From the NCBI GenBank assembly GCA_013153295.1, contig JAADEV010000040.1, forward strand, positions 1 to 6,866: DNA of 6,866 nucleotides. Reading direction: 5' to 3'. Shown here one piece after another: positions 1 to 6,102 of this stretch. Every line of letters begins with the position of its first letter. The first letter of the stretch is position 1. The notes under the pieces are model-generated. The model was not told where the DNA came from. It saw nothing but the letters and a program-made list of their open reading frames with translations, and made no database searches. This DNA comes from Aquificota bacterium (GTDB taxonomy: Bacteria; Aquificota; Aquificia; Aquificales; Hydrogenothermaceae). The translations under genes and the position numbers were made by a program.

Positions 1-13
1 TTGTTGCTACCAT
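1..13 (-). CDS. 5' end of a leftward gene (partial, product unknown)
   Basis: Read on the minus strand, an ATG at 13-11 is followed by codons for Val-Ala-Thr before the window ends, so only four residues (MVAT) are visible. The call rests on the excellent ribosome binding site 5' of it (minus strand 30-19) with about 9 nt between GGAGG and the ATG, and on the long A+T-rich gap separating it from the rightward gene mat, as expected for a divergent pair. Nothing can be said about the product. The strong binding site suggests a well-translated protein, which is inference. Confidence 0.7.
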
Positions 14-18
14 CTTTT

Positions 19-30
19 CTCACCTCCTTT
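19..30 (-). promoter_or_regulatory. Very strong Shine-Dalgarno site of the leftward gene
   Basis: On the minus strand this reads AAAGGAGGTGAG. Its first 11 bases are fully complementary to the usual bacterial 16S rRNA 3' tail, a longer match than for any other gene in the window. It fixes the minus-strand ATG at 13 as a start codon. Confidence 0.8.
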
Positions 31-43
31 ATAGTTAGTTTGT

Positions 44-88
44 ATTAACTTACTTTATAAGATATTCCTTTTTAAAGTAGGTGTTAAT
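44..88. repeat. Imperfect inverted repeat in the divergent promoter region
   Basis: The left arm is ATTAAC plus TACTTTA (44-49 and 51-57, one base between). The right arm is TAAAGTA plus GTTAAT (73-79 and 83-88, three bases between). All 13 arm bases are complementary, with a small asymmetric internal loop and 15 bases between arms. Because it covers the candidate promoter of the leftward gene, it could be an operator for a dimeric repressor. Alternatively it could be a weak RNA hairpin, or chance in A+T-rich DNA. Confidence 0.5.
59..87 (-). promoter_or_regulatory. Candidate sigma70-type promoter for the leftward gene
   Basis: On the minus strand TTAACA (87-82) is followed after 17 bp by TATCTT (64-59), giving a reasonable -35/-10 pair that would start transcription about 40 bases before the leftward ATG. 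The A+T-rich background makes chance matches likely, so this is tentative. Both elements lie inside the inverted repeat at 44-88. Confidence 0.35.
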
Positions 89-188
89 GAGGAAAATCAT
101 AAAAAACTGAATAATTTAAAATTTTCAAAGAGTATTTTTGTGCTAATTGGTGTTGTTATATACTTAATGCCTAAGTGTTTAGTCTAAA

Positions 189-217
189 TTATCAGGTCAT
201 ATAGAAATTGTTAAAAT
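189..217 (+). promoter_or_regulatory. Candidate promoter of mat with extended -10
   Basis: TTATCA (189-194, four of six matches to TTGACA) is followed after 17 bp by TAAAAT (212-217), preceded by TG one base upstream, so the -10 reads TGTTAAAAT (209-217). The same TGnTAAAAT motif precedes argG and the Wzz-like gene. Transcription would begin near 224 and give a leader of roughly 60 nt. A competing reading is TTGTTA (208-213), 15 bp, TATTAT (229-234). Confidence 0.45.
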
Positions 218-240
218 TATCCTTTTTGTATTATTCTATT

Positions 241-266
241 TTAGTTTTATAGATTAGTTTTATAGA
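241..266 (+). repeat. Tandem repeat of 13 bp, two perfect copies
   Basis: The unit TTAGTTTTATAGA occurs at 241-253 and again at 254-266, ending 7 bases before the mat ribosome binding site. A related sequence, TTATAG followed by TTAGTTT, occurs at 29-41 just upstream of the leftward gene. The repeat lies within the probable mat leader transcript. It could be a slippage duplication or a protein-binding site; function unknown. Confidence 0.75.
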
Positions 267-273
267 TAAACAA

Positions 274-280
274 GGGAGGT
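274..280 (+). promoter_or_regulatory. Ribosome binding site that decides the TTG start of mat
   Basis: GGGAGGT ends 6 bases before a TTG codon at 287. No ATG or GTG lies at a suitable distance, and the protein from this TTG begins as the archaeal-type MAT family does, so the TTG is taken as the start. Confidence 0.85.
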
Positions 281-286
281 AAGAAA

Positions 287-1489
287 TTGGCAAACATTAC
301 AATTGGTAGCCTTGATTTCCCAAAAGTCTCAGAACAACCTGTGGAAATCGTTGAAAGGAAAGGGACAGGACACCCTGATACAATCTGTGATGCATTAGGA
401 GAGGAGTTATCTATAGCCCTTTCCCAGCTTTACAGGGAAGAATGTGGGGCTATTATGCACCACAATGTTGACAAAGCCCTGTTAATCGGTGGAATAGCAG
501 ACCCCCAATTTGGTGGAGGCAGGATAATCTCCCCAATAGAGATATACCTTACAGGAAGGGCTATAAATGAGATAAACGGTAAAAGACTACCTGTTGAAGA
601 GCTTGCAATAGAAACTGCCCATAAATGGCTAAAGGACAATATACCAAACCTTGATATAAGCAACCATATAATAGTTTATCCAAAACTAAAACCGGGAAGT
701 AAGGACTTAGTTGAGCTTTTTGAAAGGTTCCAGTTAAAAGGGGAAGTCCCACTTGCCAACGATACATCTTTTGGTGTTGGATACGCCCCATTTGACGATA
801 TAGAGAACATAGTTTACCAACTTGAAAGGAAACTAAACAGCAAAGAGTTTAAAAAAGACCACCCGTATGTAGGTGAAGATATAAAGATAATGGGGGTTAG
901 AAACGGGGATAACATAAGAATAACAATCGCAATGGCTTTCGTTGACAGGTATGTAAGTTCTGTTAACGATTATATAGAAAAGAAAGAAGCAGTTTTAAAA
1001 TACGCAATAGAGGAAGCCCAGAAGCTAACAGACAGAAATGTTGAAGTATTCCTTAATACAGCAGACGACCCAGATAACAACTCTGTATACATCACCGTGA
1101 CCGGCACATCGGCGGAAGCAGGGGACGACGGACAGATAGGAAGGGGGAACAGGGTTAACGGTTTAATAACACCTTACAGACCGATGAGCTTAGAAGCGGC
1201 GGCAGGTAAAAACCCAGTTTCCCACATAGGAAAGATATACAACACAGCGGCTATGGATATGGCAGAAAGGATTGTAAACGAAATACCTGAAGTGGAAGAG
1301 GTTTATGTATATCTGGTAAGCCAGATAGGAAAGCCTATCACAGAACCGCAGGTATGTGATGTGAAACTTAGGACAAACAAGGATATAAAGGGAATAGAAG
1401 AAAAGGTAAGAAAGATTGCACAGGAAGAGATAGACAACCTACCAAACACTTGGCAGAAGTTCTTAGAAAGGAAGTTTAGACTATACTAA
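287..1489 (+). CDS. mat: Methionine adenosyltransferase (S-adenosylmethionine synthetase), archaeal type
   Basis: This cytosolic enzyme makes S-adenosylmethionine from methionine and ATP, releasing phosphate and diphosphate; the product feeds methylation, radical-SAM and polyamine chemistry. The 400-residue protein matches the archaeal-type family (AdoMet synthase family 2), not the bacterial MetK of about 380-390 residues. Visible signatures are [10 protein letters not shown] at 26-35 near the N-terminus and a long Gly/Asp-rich conserved block at about 279-319, with [11 protein letters not shown] followed by [26 protein letters not shown]. The start is a TTG with a good GGGAGGT site. It is the first rightward gene of a divergent pair and is closed by a hairpin terminator, so it is probably transcribed largely alone. 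No SAM riboswitch is recognisable in the leader. The gene is sometimes labelled metK. As I recall, archaeal-type MATs also occur in Aquificales, suggesting ancient transfer; that origin is inference. Confidence 0.96.
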   Translation: MANITIGSLDFPKVSEQPVEIVERKGTGHPDTICDALGEELSIALSQLYREECGAIMHHNVDKALLIGGIADPQFGGGRIISPIEIYLTGRAINEINGKRLPVEELAIETAHKWLKDNIPNLDISNHIIVYPKLKPGSKDLVELFERFQLKGEVPLANDTSFGVGYAPFDDIENIVYQLERKLNSKEFKKDHPYVGEDIKIMGVRNGDNIRITIAMAFVDRYVSSVNDYIEKKEAVLKYAIEEAQKLTDRNVEVFLNTADDPDNNSVYITVTGTSAEAGDDGQIGRGNRVNGLITPYRPMSLEAAAGKNPVSHIGKIYNTAAMDMAERIVNEIPEVEEVYVYLVSQIGKPITEPQVCDVKLRTNKDIKGIEEKVRKIAQEEIDNLPNTWQKFLERKFRLY

Positions 1490-1494
1490 AACTA

Positions 1495-1515
1495 GGGGCT
1501 ATTTAGCCCCTTTTT
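1495..1515 (+). terminator. Intrinsic terminator after mat
   Basis: GGGGCT (1495-1500) and AGCCCC (1505-1510) form a perfect 6-bp, G+C-rich stem with an ATTT loop, immediately followed by five T residues (1511-1515). It begins 5 bases after the mat stop and ends 7 bases before the coaE ATG, so it fills nearly the whole 33-base gap between the genes. Confidence 0.88.
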
Positions 1516-1522
1516 ACAAAAG

Positions 1523-2116
1523 ATGGTAAAAGTAGGATTAACAGGTTCTATAGCCACAGGAAAATCCACAGTAGCAGAATTATTCAGACAGCTTGGGGCT
1601 TATGTTATAGACGCTGATAAAATTGTCCATTCCCTACTTGAGCAGGAAGAAATAAAAAACAGAATAAAAGAAGAGTTTGGAGATGTTTTCACCACAGATG
1701 GGAAAGTAGACAGGAAAAAGTTAGCAAACATAGTGTTTAGGGATAAAGGCAAAAAGAAAACCCTTGAGAACATACTCCACCCAGAAGTTTTTAAAAAAAT
1801 ACAACAGTTCTTTAAAGATGTAGAAAAAAAAGACCCTAAAGGGGTGGCAATAGCAGAGGTCCCACTTATGATAGAAACAGGTAGCTACAAACACTACGAC
1901 CAAATTATTGTTGTTTACGCCCCACTGGAGACACAGATAGAAAGACTTATAAAAAAAGGTATGTCTAAAGAAGAAGCCCTATCAAGGATAAAAGCCCAGA
2001 TGCCAATTGAAGAAAAGGTAAAATACGGTGATTTTGTTATAAACAATACATCTACATTACAAGAGCTGAAAAAACAGGTAGAGGATATTTATCAAAAACT
2101 AAAGGAAATGGTATGA
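1523..2116 (+). CDS. coaE: Dephospho-CoA kinase
   Basis: CoaE catalyses the last step of coenzyme A synthesis, ATP-dependent phosphorylation of the 3'-hydroxyl of dephospho-CoA, in the cytosol. The 197-residue length is normal. The P-loop is GSIATGKST at 8-16, followed by the family's VIDADKIVH segment at 28-36, LHPEV at 85-89, VAIAEVPLMIETG at 108-120 (the usual substrate-site PLL-E block), and the lid region with R156 in SRIKAQM (154-160). The N-terminus MVKVGLTGSIATGKST is typical, so the ATG at 1523 is trusted although only a weak AAAAG precedes it. Transcription must come from readthrough of the mat terminator or from a promoter inside the end of mat; a TATACT at 1482-1487 is a possible but weakly supported -10. 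The stop overlaps the next start by 4 bp (ATGA), indicating translational coupling. Confidence 0.96.
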   Translation: MVKVGLTGSIATGKSTVAELFRQLGAYVIDADKIVHSLLEQEEIKNRIKEEFGDVFTTDGKVDRKKLANIVFRDKGKKKTLENILHPEVFKKIQQFFKDVEKKDPKGVAIAEVPLMIETGSYKHYDQIIVVYAPLETQIERLIKKGMSKEEALSRIKAQMPIEEKVKYGDFVINNTSTLQELKKQVEDIYQKLKEMV

Positions 2117-2490
2117 GAGTAGTTTTAATCTTTATTACTGCCTTAATTTTTCTCCTTAGCTGTTCAAAAACAGATGATAAGCCTGATATGGTTATTGATA
2201 TAAAAGTTTCCAAAGATGGATACTCCCCAAATGAGATAACAGTCCCACGGGGAAAAACAGTTTTATTTAGAATTACAGCTTTAGACGATGGTATAAGTGC
2301 TGGATACGGTAGCAGTAATGTGGGACACTGTTTTTACATACTACTACCCTACGATGTAATGGTTGAAAACATAAAAAAAGGGGAAACAAAAGAGGTAAAG
2401 GTCAAAATGGTCTACCCCGGAAAGTTCCTCTTTACCTGTCCTTACTGTTCCGGTATCTTCCCAACAACAGGCTATCTGTATGTTAAGTAA
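2113..2490 (+). CDS. Small lipoprotein with cupredoxin-like domain
   Basis: The product is 125 residues. Residues 1-17 are a lipoprotein signal: Arg2, a hydrophobic stretch at 3-15, and the lipobox LLSC with Cys17 as the lipidated residue. The mature protein should be anchored in a membrane and face the periplasm. Residues about 26-125 look like a single cupredoxin-type beta-barrel: a strand, then DGYSPNEITVPRGKTVLFRI (35-54), a glycine-rich loop, GHCFYILLPY (71-80), and a late strand KFLFTCPYCSG (104-114). Possible metal ligands are His72, Cys73, Cys109 and Cys112. The His and Met that follow the cysteine in ordinary type 1 or CuA sites are absent. The start is supported by AAGGA just upstream and by the 4-bp overlap with coaE. 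A role in copper binding or electron transfer is possible but not shown; no close named homologue is recognised. Confidence 0.8.
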   Translation: MRVVLIFITALIFLLSCSKTDDKPDMVIDIKVSKDGYSPNEITVPRGKTVLFRITALDDGISAGYGSSNVGHCFYILLPYDVMVENIKKGETKEVKVKMVYPGKFLFTCPYCSGIFPTTGYLYVK

Positions 2491-2499
2491 TGGTAAAAT
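2491..2499 (+). promoter_or_regulatory. Candidate extended -10 promoter for argG
   Basis: TGGTAAAAT begins on the base after the lipoprotein gene's stop codon and ends 34 bases before the argG ATG. It matches the TGnTATAAT extended -10 pattern with one substitution, and the same nine bases occur before the Wzz-like gene. No convincing -35 lies 16-18 bp upstream, which is tolerable for extended -10 promoters. Confidence 0.4.
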
Positions 2500-2533
2500 T
2501 ATTAACCACTTAATCCAAAAACAGGAGGATTTT

Positions 2534-3739
2534 ATGAAGGAAAGGGTAATACTTGCCTACTCAGGTGGTTTAGACACTTCTGTTATTGTTAGATGGTTAA
2601 CAGACAAAGGATTTGAGGTTATAACATACACCGCAGATGTGGGACAGGGGGAAGAGTTAGACGAAATCCCTGAAAAAGCTAAAGCATCAGGGGCAGTTGA
2701 GGCAATTGTAGACGATATAAAGGAAGAGTTTGCAAGGGATTACTGTATGCCACTTATGAGGTCTGGGGCGTTATACGAAAACAGATACACTTTACTGTCA
2801 GCCCTATCAAGACCCTTAATATCAAAAAAACTTGTGGAACTTGCCCACAAATACAACGCCCATTATGTAGCCCACGGTTCAACTGGAAAGGGAAACGACC
2901 AAGTAAGGTTTGAAACATCAGTATGGGCTTTAGACCCTGATATAGAAGTATTAGCCCCTGTAAGGGATTGGGAGTTTAAATCAAGGGACGAGGAGATAGA
3001 ATACGCTCTAAAACACGGTATCCCTGTAAAAGCAACGAAGGAAAAACCTTACTCCTATGATAGAAACCTGTGGGGAGTAGCAATAGAAGCGGGAGATTTA
3101 GAGGATATATGGAAAGAGCCACCGGAAGATGCCTTTGAGATAACAGTTAACCCAACACAAGCCCCAGATGAACCGGAGTATGTGGAAATACAGTTTGAGG
3201 AAGGTATACCTGTGGCAATAAATGGTAAAAGATACGACCAACTTTGGAAACTGATATGGGATTTAAATGAGATTGGGGGAAAACACGGGGTTGGCAGGAT
3301 AGATATGGTTGAAAATAGGCTTGTTGGTATAAAGTCAAGGGAAGTTTACGAAAGTCCAGCAGGTCTAATGCTTATAAAGGCTTACGATGAACTGGAAAGT
3401 TTAGTGCTTGATAGATTTACATACCACTACAAGATAACCCATATCTCCCAGCCTTACGCAGATATGGTTTACAACGGTTTATGGTTTTCAAAACTAAGGG
3501 AGGCTATGGACGCCTTTACACAGGAGATAGCAAAATTAGTTAATGGGGTTGTTAGATTTAAGCTGTATAAAGGAAATGCCCAGATAGTAGGAAGAAAATC
3601 ACCTAACGGTCTGTATTTTGAAAAACTGGCAACATACTCCCCAGAGGACGAGTTTGACCATAAAGCAGGTGAATACTTTACAAAGGTCTGGGGTCTACCA
3701 CTTAAAGTTTTTGCCAAGGCAAACAGAAAAAGCAAATAG
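2534..3739 (+). CDS. argG: Argininosuccinate synthase
   Basis: ArgG condenses citrulline and aspartate using ATP (to AMP and diphosphate) to form argininosuccinate, the penultimate step of arginine synthesis; it acts as a cytosolic tetramer. The chosen ATG follows a strong AGGAGG at 2523-2528 and gives 401 residues, the usual family length. An in-frame ATG 54 bases earlier (2480) would overlap the lipoprotein gene and add 18 unconserved residues. The N-terminal ATP-pyrophosphatase loop AYSGGLDTS is at 8-16, and the signature HGSTGKGND is at 114-122. The citrulline/aspartate-binding region includes NRYTLLSALSRPLI (83-96) and YESPAG (272-277). It is not next to argH here. The following gene begins 20 bp downstream without a terminator, so argG probably heads a unit with the comM-like gene and uppP, a grouping with no obvious metabolic logic. 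Confidence 0.97.
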   Translation: MKERVILAYSGGLDTSVIVRWLTDKGFEVITYTADVGQGEELDEIPEKAKASGAVEAIVDDIKEEFARDYCMPLMRSGALYENRYTLLSALSRPLISKKLVELAHKYNAHYVAHGSTGKGNDQVRFETSVWALDPDIEVLAPVRDWEFKSRDEEIEYALKHGIPVKATKEKPYSYDRNLWGVAIEAGDLEDIWKEPPEDAFEITVNPTQAPDEPEYVEIQFEEGIPVAINGKRYDQLWKLIWDLNEIGGKHGVGRIDMVENRLVGIKSREVYESPAGLMLIKAYDELESLVLDRFTYHYKITHISQPYADMVYNGLWFSKLREAMDAFTQEIAKLVNGVVRFKLYKGNAQIVGRKSPNGLYFEKLATYSPEDEFDHKAGEYFTKVWGLPLKVFAKANRKSK

Positions 3740-3759
3740 AAAAACCGGGGAGAACTGTA

Positions 3760-5271
3760 TTGCTTTCTGTTGTTAAAAGTGGTGGGTTTCTGGGGATAGA
3801 TGGGTATCCTGTAGATGTTGAAGTTAATGTGTCCGCTGGACTGCCACAGTTTATAACCGTTGGATTACCTGACACTGCCGTTAAAGAAAGTAGGGAGCGG
3901 GTAAGGTCTGCAATAACAAACACAGGTTTTAATTTTCCAGTAAAAAAGATTGTTGTAAACCTCGCCCCTGCAAACACACCGAAACAGGGAACTTTATACG
4001 ACCTACCTATAGCTGTAGGTATACTATCAACAGCAGGGGTCTTTAACAGTGAAGATTTACAGGACTTTGCCTTTATTGGGGAGCTGGCACTTGACGGAAC
4101 ACTGAGAAAGATAAACGGGGCTATGCCTATAGCCCTTGCTTTAAAGGAAGCAGGGATAAAAAACCTGATACTACCTGAGGAAAACTCCCTTGAAGCCTGT
4201 GTAGTTGATGGTATAAATGTGTATGGCTTTAAAAACCTCAGGGAGATTGTTGATTTCTTTAACGGTAGCTTAAACAAAGAGCCTGAAAAAATCTCAGACA
4301 GATACATTACCGCAGACTACTCAGTATACCCGGATTTTGCACAGGTCAGGGGGCAACACCTTGTAAAGAAAGCACTTGAGATTGCCGCCGCAGGTTTCCA
4401 CAACATCTTAATGATAGGAACACCCGGTTCCGGTAAATCTATGATGGCTAAAACATTCCCATCTATACTACCACCTATGGATTTTGAAGAAGCAATAGAA
4501 ACAACAAAGATATACAGCGTGGCAGGGCTATTGGAAGATTTTATGGTAAAAAACAGACCCTTCCGTAGCCCACACCATACATCTTCCGATGTGGCACTTA
4601 TAGGAGGGGGAAATATACCAAAACCGGGGGAGGTGTCTTTAGCACATAACGGGGTTTTGTTCCTTGATGAATTCCCAGAGTTTAAAAGGACTACCCTTGA
4701 AGCGTTAAGACAGCCTTTAGAGGATAGGGAGGTTGTTATATCAAGGGCATCAGGTAGATACAAATTCCCTGCAAAATTCCAACTTGTTGCGGCGGCTAAC
4801 CCGTGTCCCTGTGGATACAAAGGAGACCCTAACAAGGAATGCCAATGCACACCAGCCCAGATAAGAAAGTATAAAAACAAAATGTCCGGACCAATTTTAG
4901 ACAGAATAGACCTTATAACTTGGGTCAGCAGTGTTCCACCGGAAGAGCTGGCAAAGATGAAAGAAGGGGAAAAATCAGAAAGTATAAGGGAAAGGGTTAT
5001 CTCAGCTGTGGAAATACAGAGGAAAAGATTTAAAGGGTTAAAGATAAATTTTAACAGTGAAATGACACCTGACCTAATAAAAAAATTCGTAAAATTAGAG
5101 GATACAGCTGAGAATATCCTGCTTACAGCTGTAAAAAAATACTCAATATCAACACGGGGCTTCTTTAGAATACTAAAAGTAAGCAGAACTATAGCTGACC
5201 TTGACAGGTCTGACAGTGTAAAGTCTGCCCATATTATACAGGCGGTAAACTTTAGGATAACAGAGGGATAG
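3760..5271 (+). CDS. comM: YifB/ComM family Mg-chelatase-like AAA+ ATPase
   Basis: Family members related to magnesium chelatase ChlI include ComM of Haemophilus and Vibrio, a hexameric helicase that promotes branch migration when transforming DNA is integrated. The 503-residue length is typical. Residues 1-170 form the N-terminal Lon-protease-like fold domain (GIDGYPVDVEVNVSAGLPQF at 12-31, then GLPDTAVKESRERVRSAI). The AAA+ core has Walker A GTPGSGKS (220-227), RSPHHT (269-274) and Walker B VLFLDEF (299-305). It continues with NPCPCG (348-352), where Cys349/351 and Cys361/363 form the usual family cysteine set, and SGPILDRIDL (376-385). The C-terminal helical domain carries STRGFFRILKVSRTIADLD (464-482). 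The TTG start follows GGGGAG by 7 bases and gives the family N-terminus. Whether it serves natural transformation here is inference; no other competence gene is present. Confidence 0.93.
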   Translation: MLSVVKSGGFLGIDGYPVDVEVNVSAGLPQFITVGLPDTAVKESRERVRSAITNTGFNFPVKKIVVNLAPANTPKQGTLYDLPIAVGILSTAGVFNSEDLQDFAFIGELALDGTLRKINGAMPIALALKEAGIKNLILPEENSLEACVVDGINVYGFKNLREIVDFFNGSLNKEPEKISDRYITADYSVYPDFAQVRGQHLVKKALEIAAAGFHNILMIGTPGSGKSMMAKTFPSILPPMDFEEAIETTKIYSVAGLLEDFMVKNRPFRSPHHTSSDVALIGGGNIPKPGEVSLAHNGVLFLDEFPEFKRTTLEALRQPLEDREVVISRASGRYKFPAKFQLVAAANPCPCGYKGDPNKECQCTPAQIRKYKNKMSGPILDRIDLITWVSSVPPEELAKMKEGEKSESIRERVISAVEIQRKRFKGLKINFNSEMTPDLIKKFVKLEDTAENILLTAVKKYSISTRGFFRILKVSRTIADLDRSDSVKSAHIIQAVNFRITEG

Positions 5272-5274
5272 GTT

Positions 5275-6051
5275 TTGGATTTGTTAAAAGCATTTATATT
5301 AGGGGTTGTGGAAGGGCTTACAGAGTTCCTACCTGTTTCCTCAACAGGACATCTAATACTGGTCTCCCATCTACTTGGTATACCACAGACAACAGCCCAT
5401 AAAACATTTGAGGTTGTTATACAGCTTGGTTCTATACTTGCAGTTGTATTCCTCTACAAAGAAAAACTGTTTAAAGATATAAACCTATGGAAAAAACTGA
5501 TAGTAGCGTTTATCCCCACAGGGACAATAGGCTTTCTACTTTACAAAACAATAAAATCCCTTTTTATACCTTCATTAACAGCTGTAATGTTAATCGTAGG
5601 TGGTGTTATTTTTATACTGGTAGAGTTATGGCATAGGAATAGGGATTTTCCTATAAAATCTTTAGACGAAATACCTTACCACAAGGCTTTTATGATAGGG
5701 CTTTTCCAGTCTTTAGCTGTAATACCGGGAACATCAAGGTCTGGGGCTACAATAATAGGGGGATTGCTACTTGGACTTGACAGGAAGACAGCCACAGAGT
5801 TTTCCTTCCTCCTTGCTGTCCCAACAATGTTTGTAGCTACAGTATACGATATATACAAAAACTACCAAATAATGACCGTTGAAAACTGGCAGTATCTCTT
5901 TATAGGCTTTATAACATCTTTTATATTTGCAGTCCTTTCCATAAAACTATTTTTAGGTTTTGTAAAAAAATTCTCATTTATACCATTTGGAATATACAGA
6001 ATTATTGTAGGCTTACTGTTCTTATACTTAGGGATAAAAGCAACCCAATAG
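5275..6051 (+). CDS. uppP: Undecaprenyl-diphosphate phosphatase (UppP/BacA type)
   Basis: This integral inner-membrane enzyme removes one phosphate from undecaprenyl diphosphate, recycling the lipid carrier for peptidoglycan and surface polysaccharide; it is also known as a bacitracin-resistance determinant. The 258-residue protein is mostly hydrophobic and has both family signatures: EGLTEFLPVSSTGHL at 13-27 (the E-x3-E pair Glu13/Glu17, with His26) and PGTSRSGATI at 151-160 with Arg155, the expected catalytic arginine. Several further membrane segments lie at about 74-90, 100-117, 177-192, 208-230 and 238-255. The TTG start is 3 bp after the comM-like stop, with GAGGGAT inside the end of that gene serving as ribosome binding site, so the two are likely co-transcribed and coupled. 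The next gene is Wzz-like, whose glycan substrate would be carried on this lipid. Confidence 0.96.
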   Translation: MDLLKAFILGVVEGLTEFLPVSSTGHLILVSHLLGIPQTTAHKTFEVVIQLGSILAVVFLYKEKLFKDINLWKKLIVAFIPTGTIGFLLYKTIKSLFIPSLTAVMLIVGGVIFILVELWHRNRDFPIKSLDEIPYHKAFMIGLFQSLAVIPGTSRSGATIIGGLLLGLDRKTATEFSFLLAVPTMFVATVYDIYKNYQIMTVENWQYLFIGFITSFIFAVLSIKLFLGFVKKFSFIPFGIYRIIVGLLFLYLGIKATQ

Positions 6052-6060
6052 TGGTAAAAT
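6052..6060 (+). promoter_or_regulatory. Candidate extended -10 promoter for the Wzz-like gene
   Basis: TGGTAAAAT begins on the base directly after the uppP stop codon and ends 42 bases before the next ATG. It is identical to the motif placed the same way before argG. No clear -35 is seen and no terminator follows uppP, so the downstream gene may be served both by readthrough and by this site. Confidence 0.4.
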
Positions 6061-6102
6061 ACTAAACACCTGATAAACTTAAGTAGTAGTTGGGAGTTTT
6101 AT

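Noticed and set aside
218..286. SAM riboswitch in the mat leader
   Set aside because: The leader is short and nearly all A+T, with no G+C-rich helices or terminator-like switch; nothing resembles a known SAM-binding class.
2436..2490. CuA site of cytochrome oxidase subunit II type in the lipoprotein
   Set aside because: CuA needs Cys-x3-Cys followed by His and Met; the sequence has Cys-x2-Cys and neither His nor Met afterwards.
2480..2533. Upstream in-frame ATG that would extend ArgG by 18 residues
   Set aside because: It overlaps the lipoprotein gene, lacks a ribosome binding site and adds residues absent from the family; ATG 2534 has a strong AGGAGG at the right distance.
3702..4307. Open 201-codon frame on the minus strand
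   Set aside because: It lies opposite argG and the comM-like gene, whose proteins have clear family motifs; it has low-complexity Ser/Phe-rich content typical of antisense shadows and no family signature.
4801..4860. Cysteine cluster in the AAA+ protein as a novel metal site
   Set aside because: The Cys-Pro-Cys-Gly and Cys-x-Cys-Thr-Pro elements are standard for the YifB/ComM family.
4317..4880. Open 187-codon frame on the minus strand
   Set aside because: Entirely opposite the AAA+ core of the comM-like gene, with no recognisable motif.
6044..6094. CCCAA (6044-6048) pairing with TTGGG (6090-6094) to hide the Wzz-like ribosome binding site
   Set aside because: Only 5 bp with a long loop, and a transcript from the proposed local promoter would not contain the left arm.
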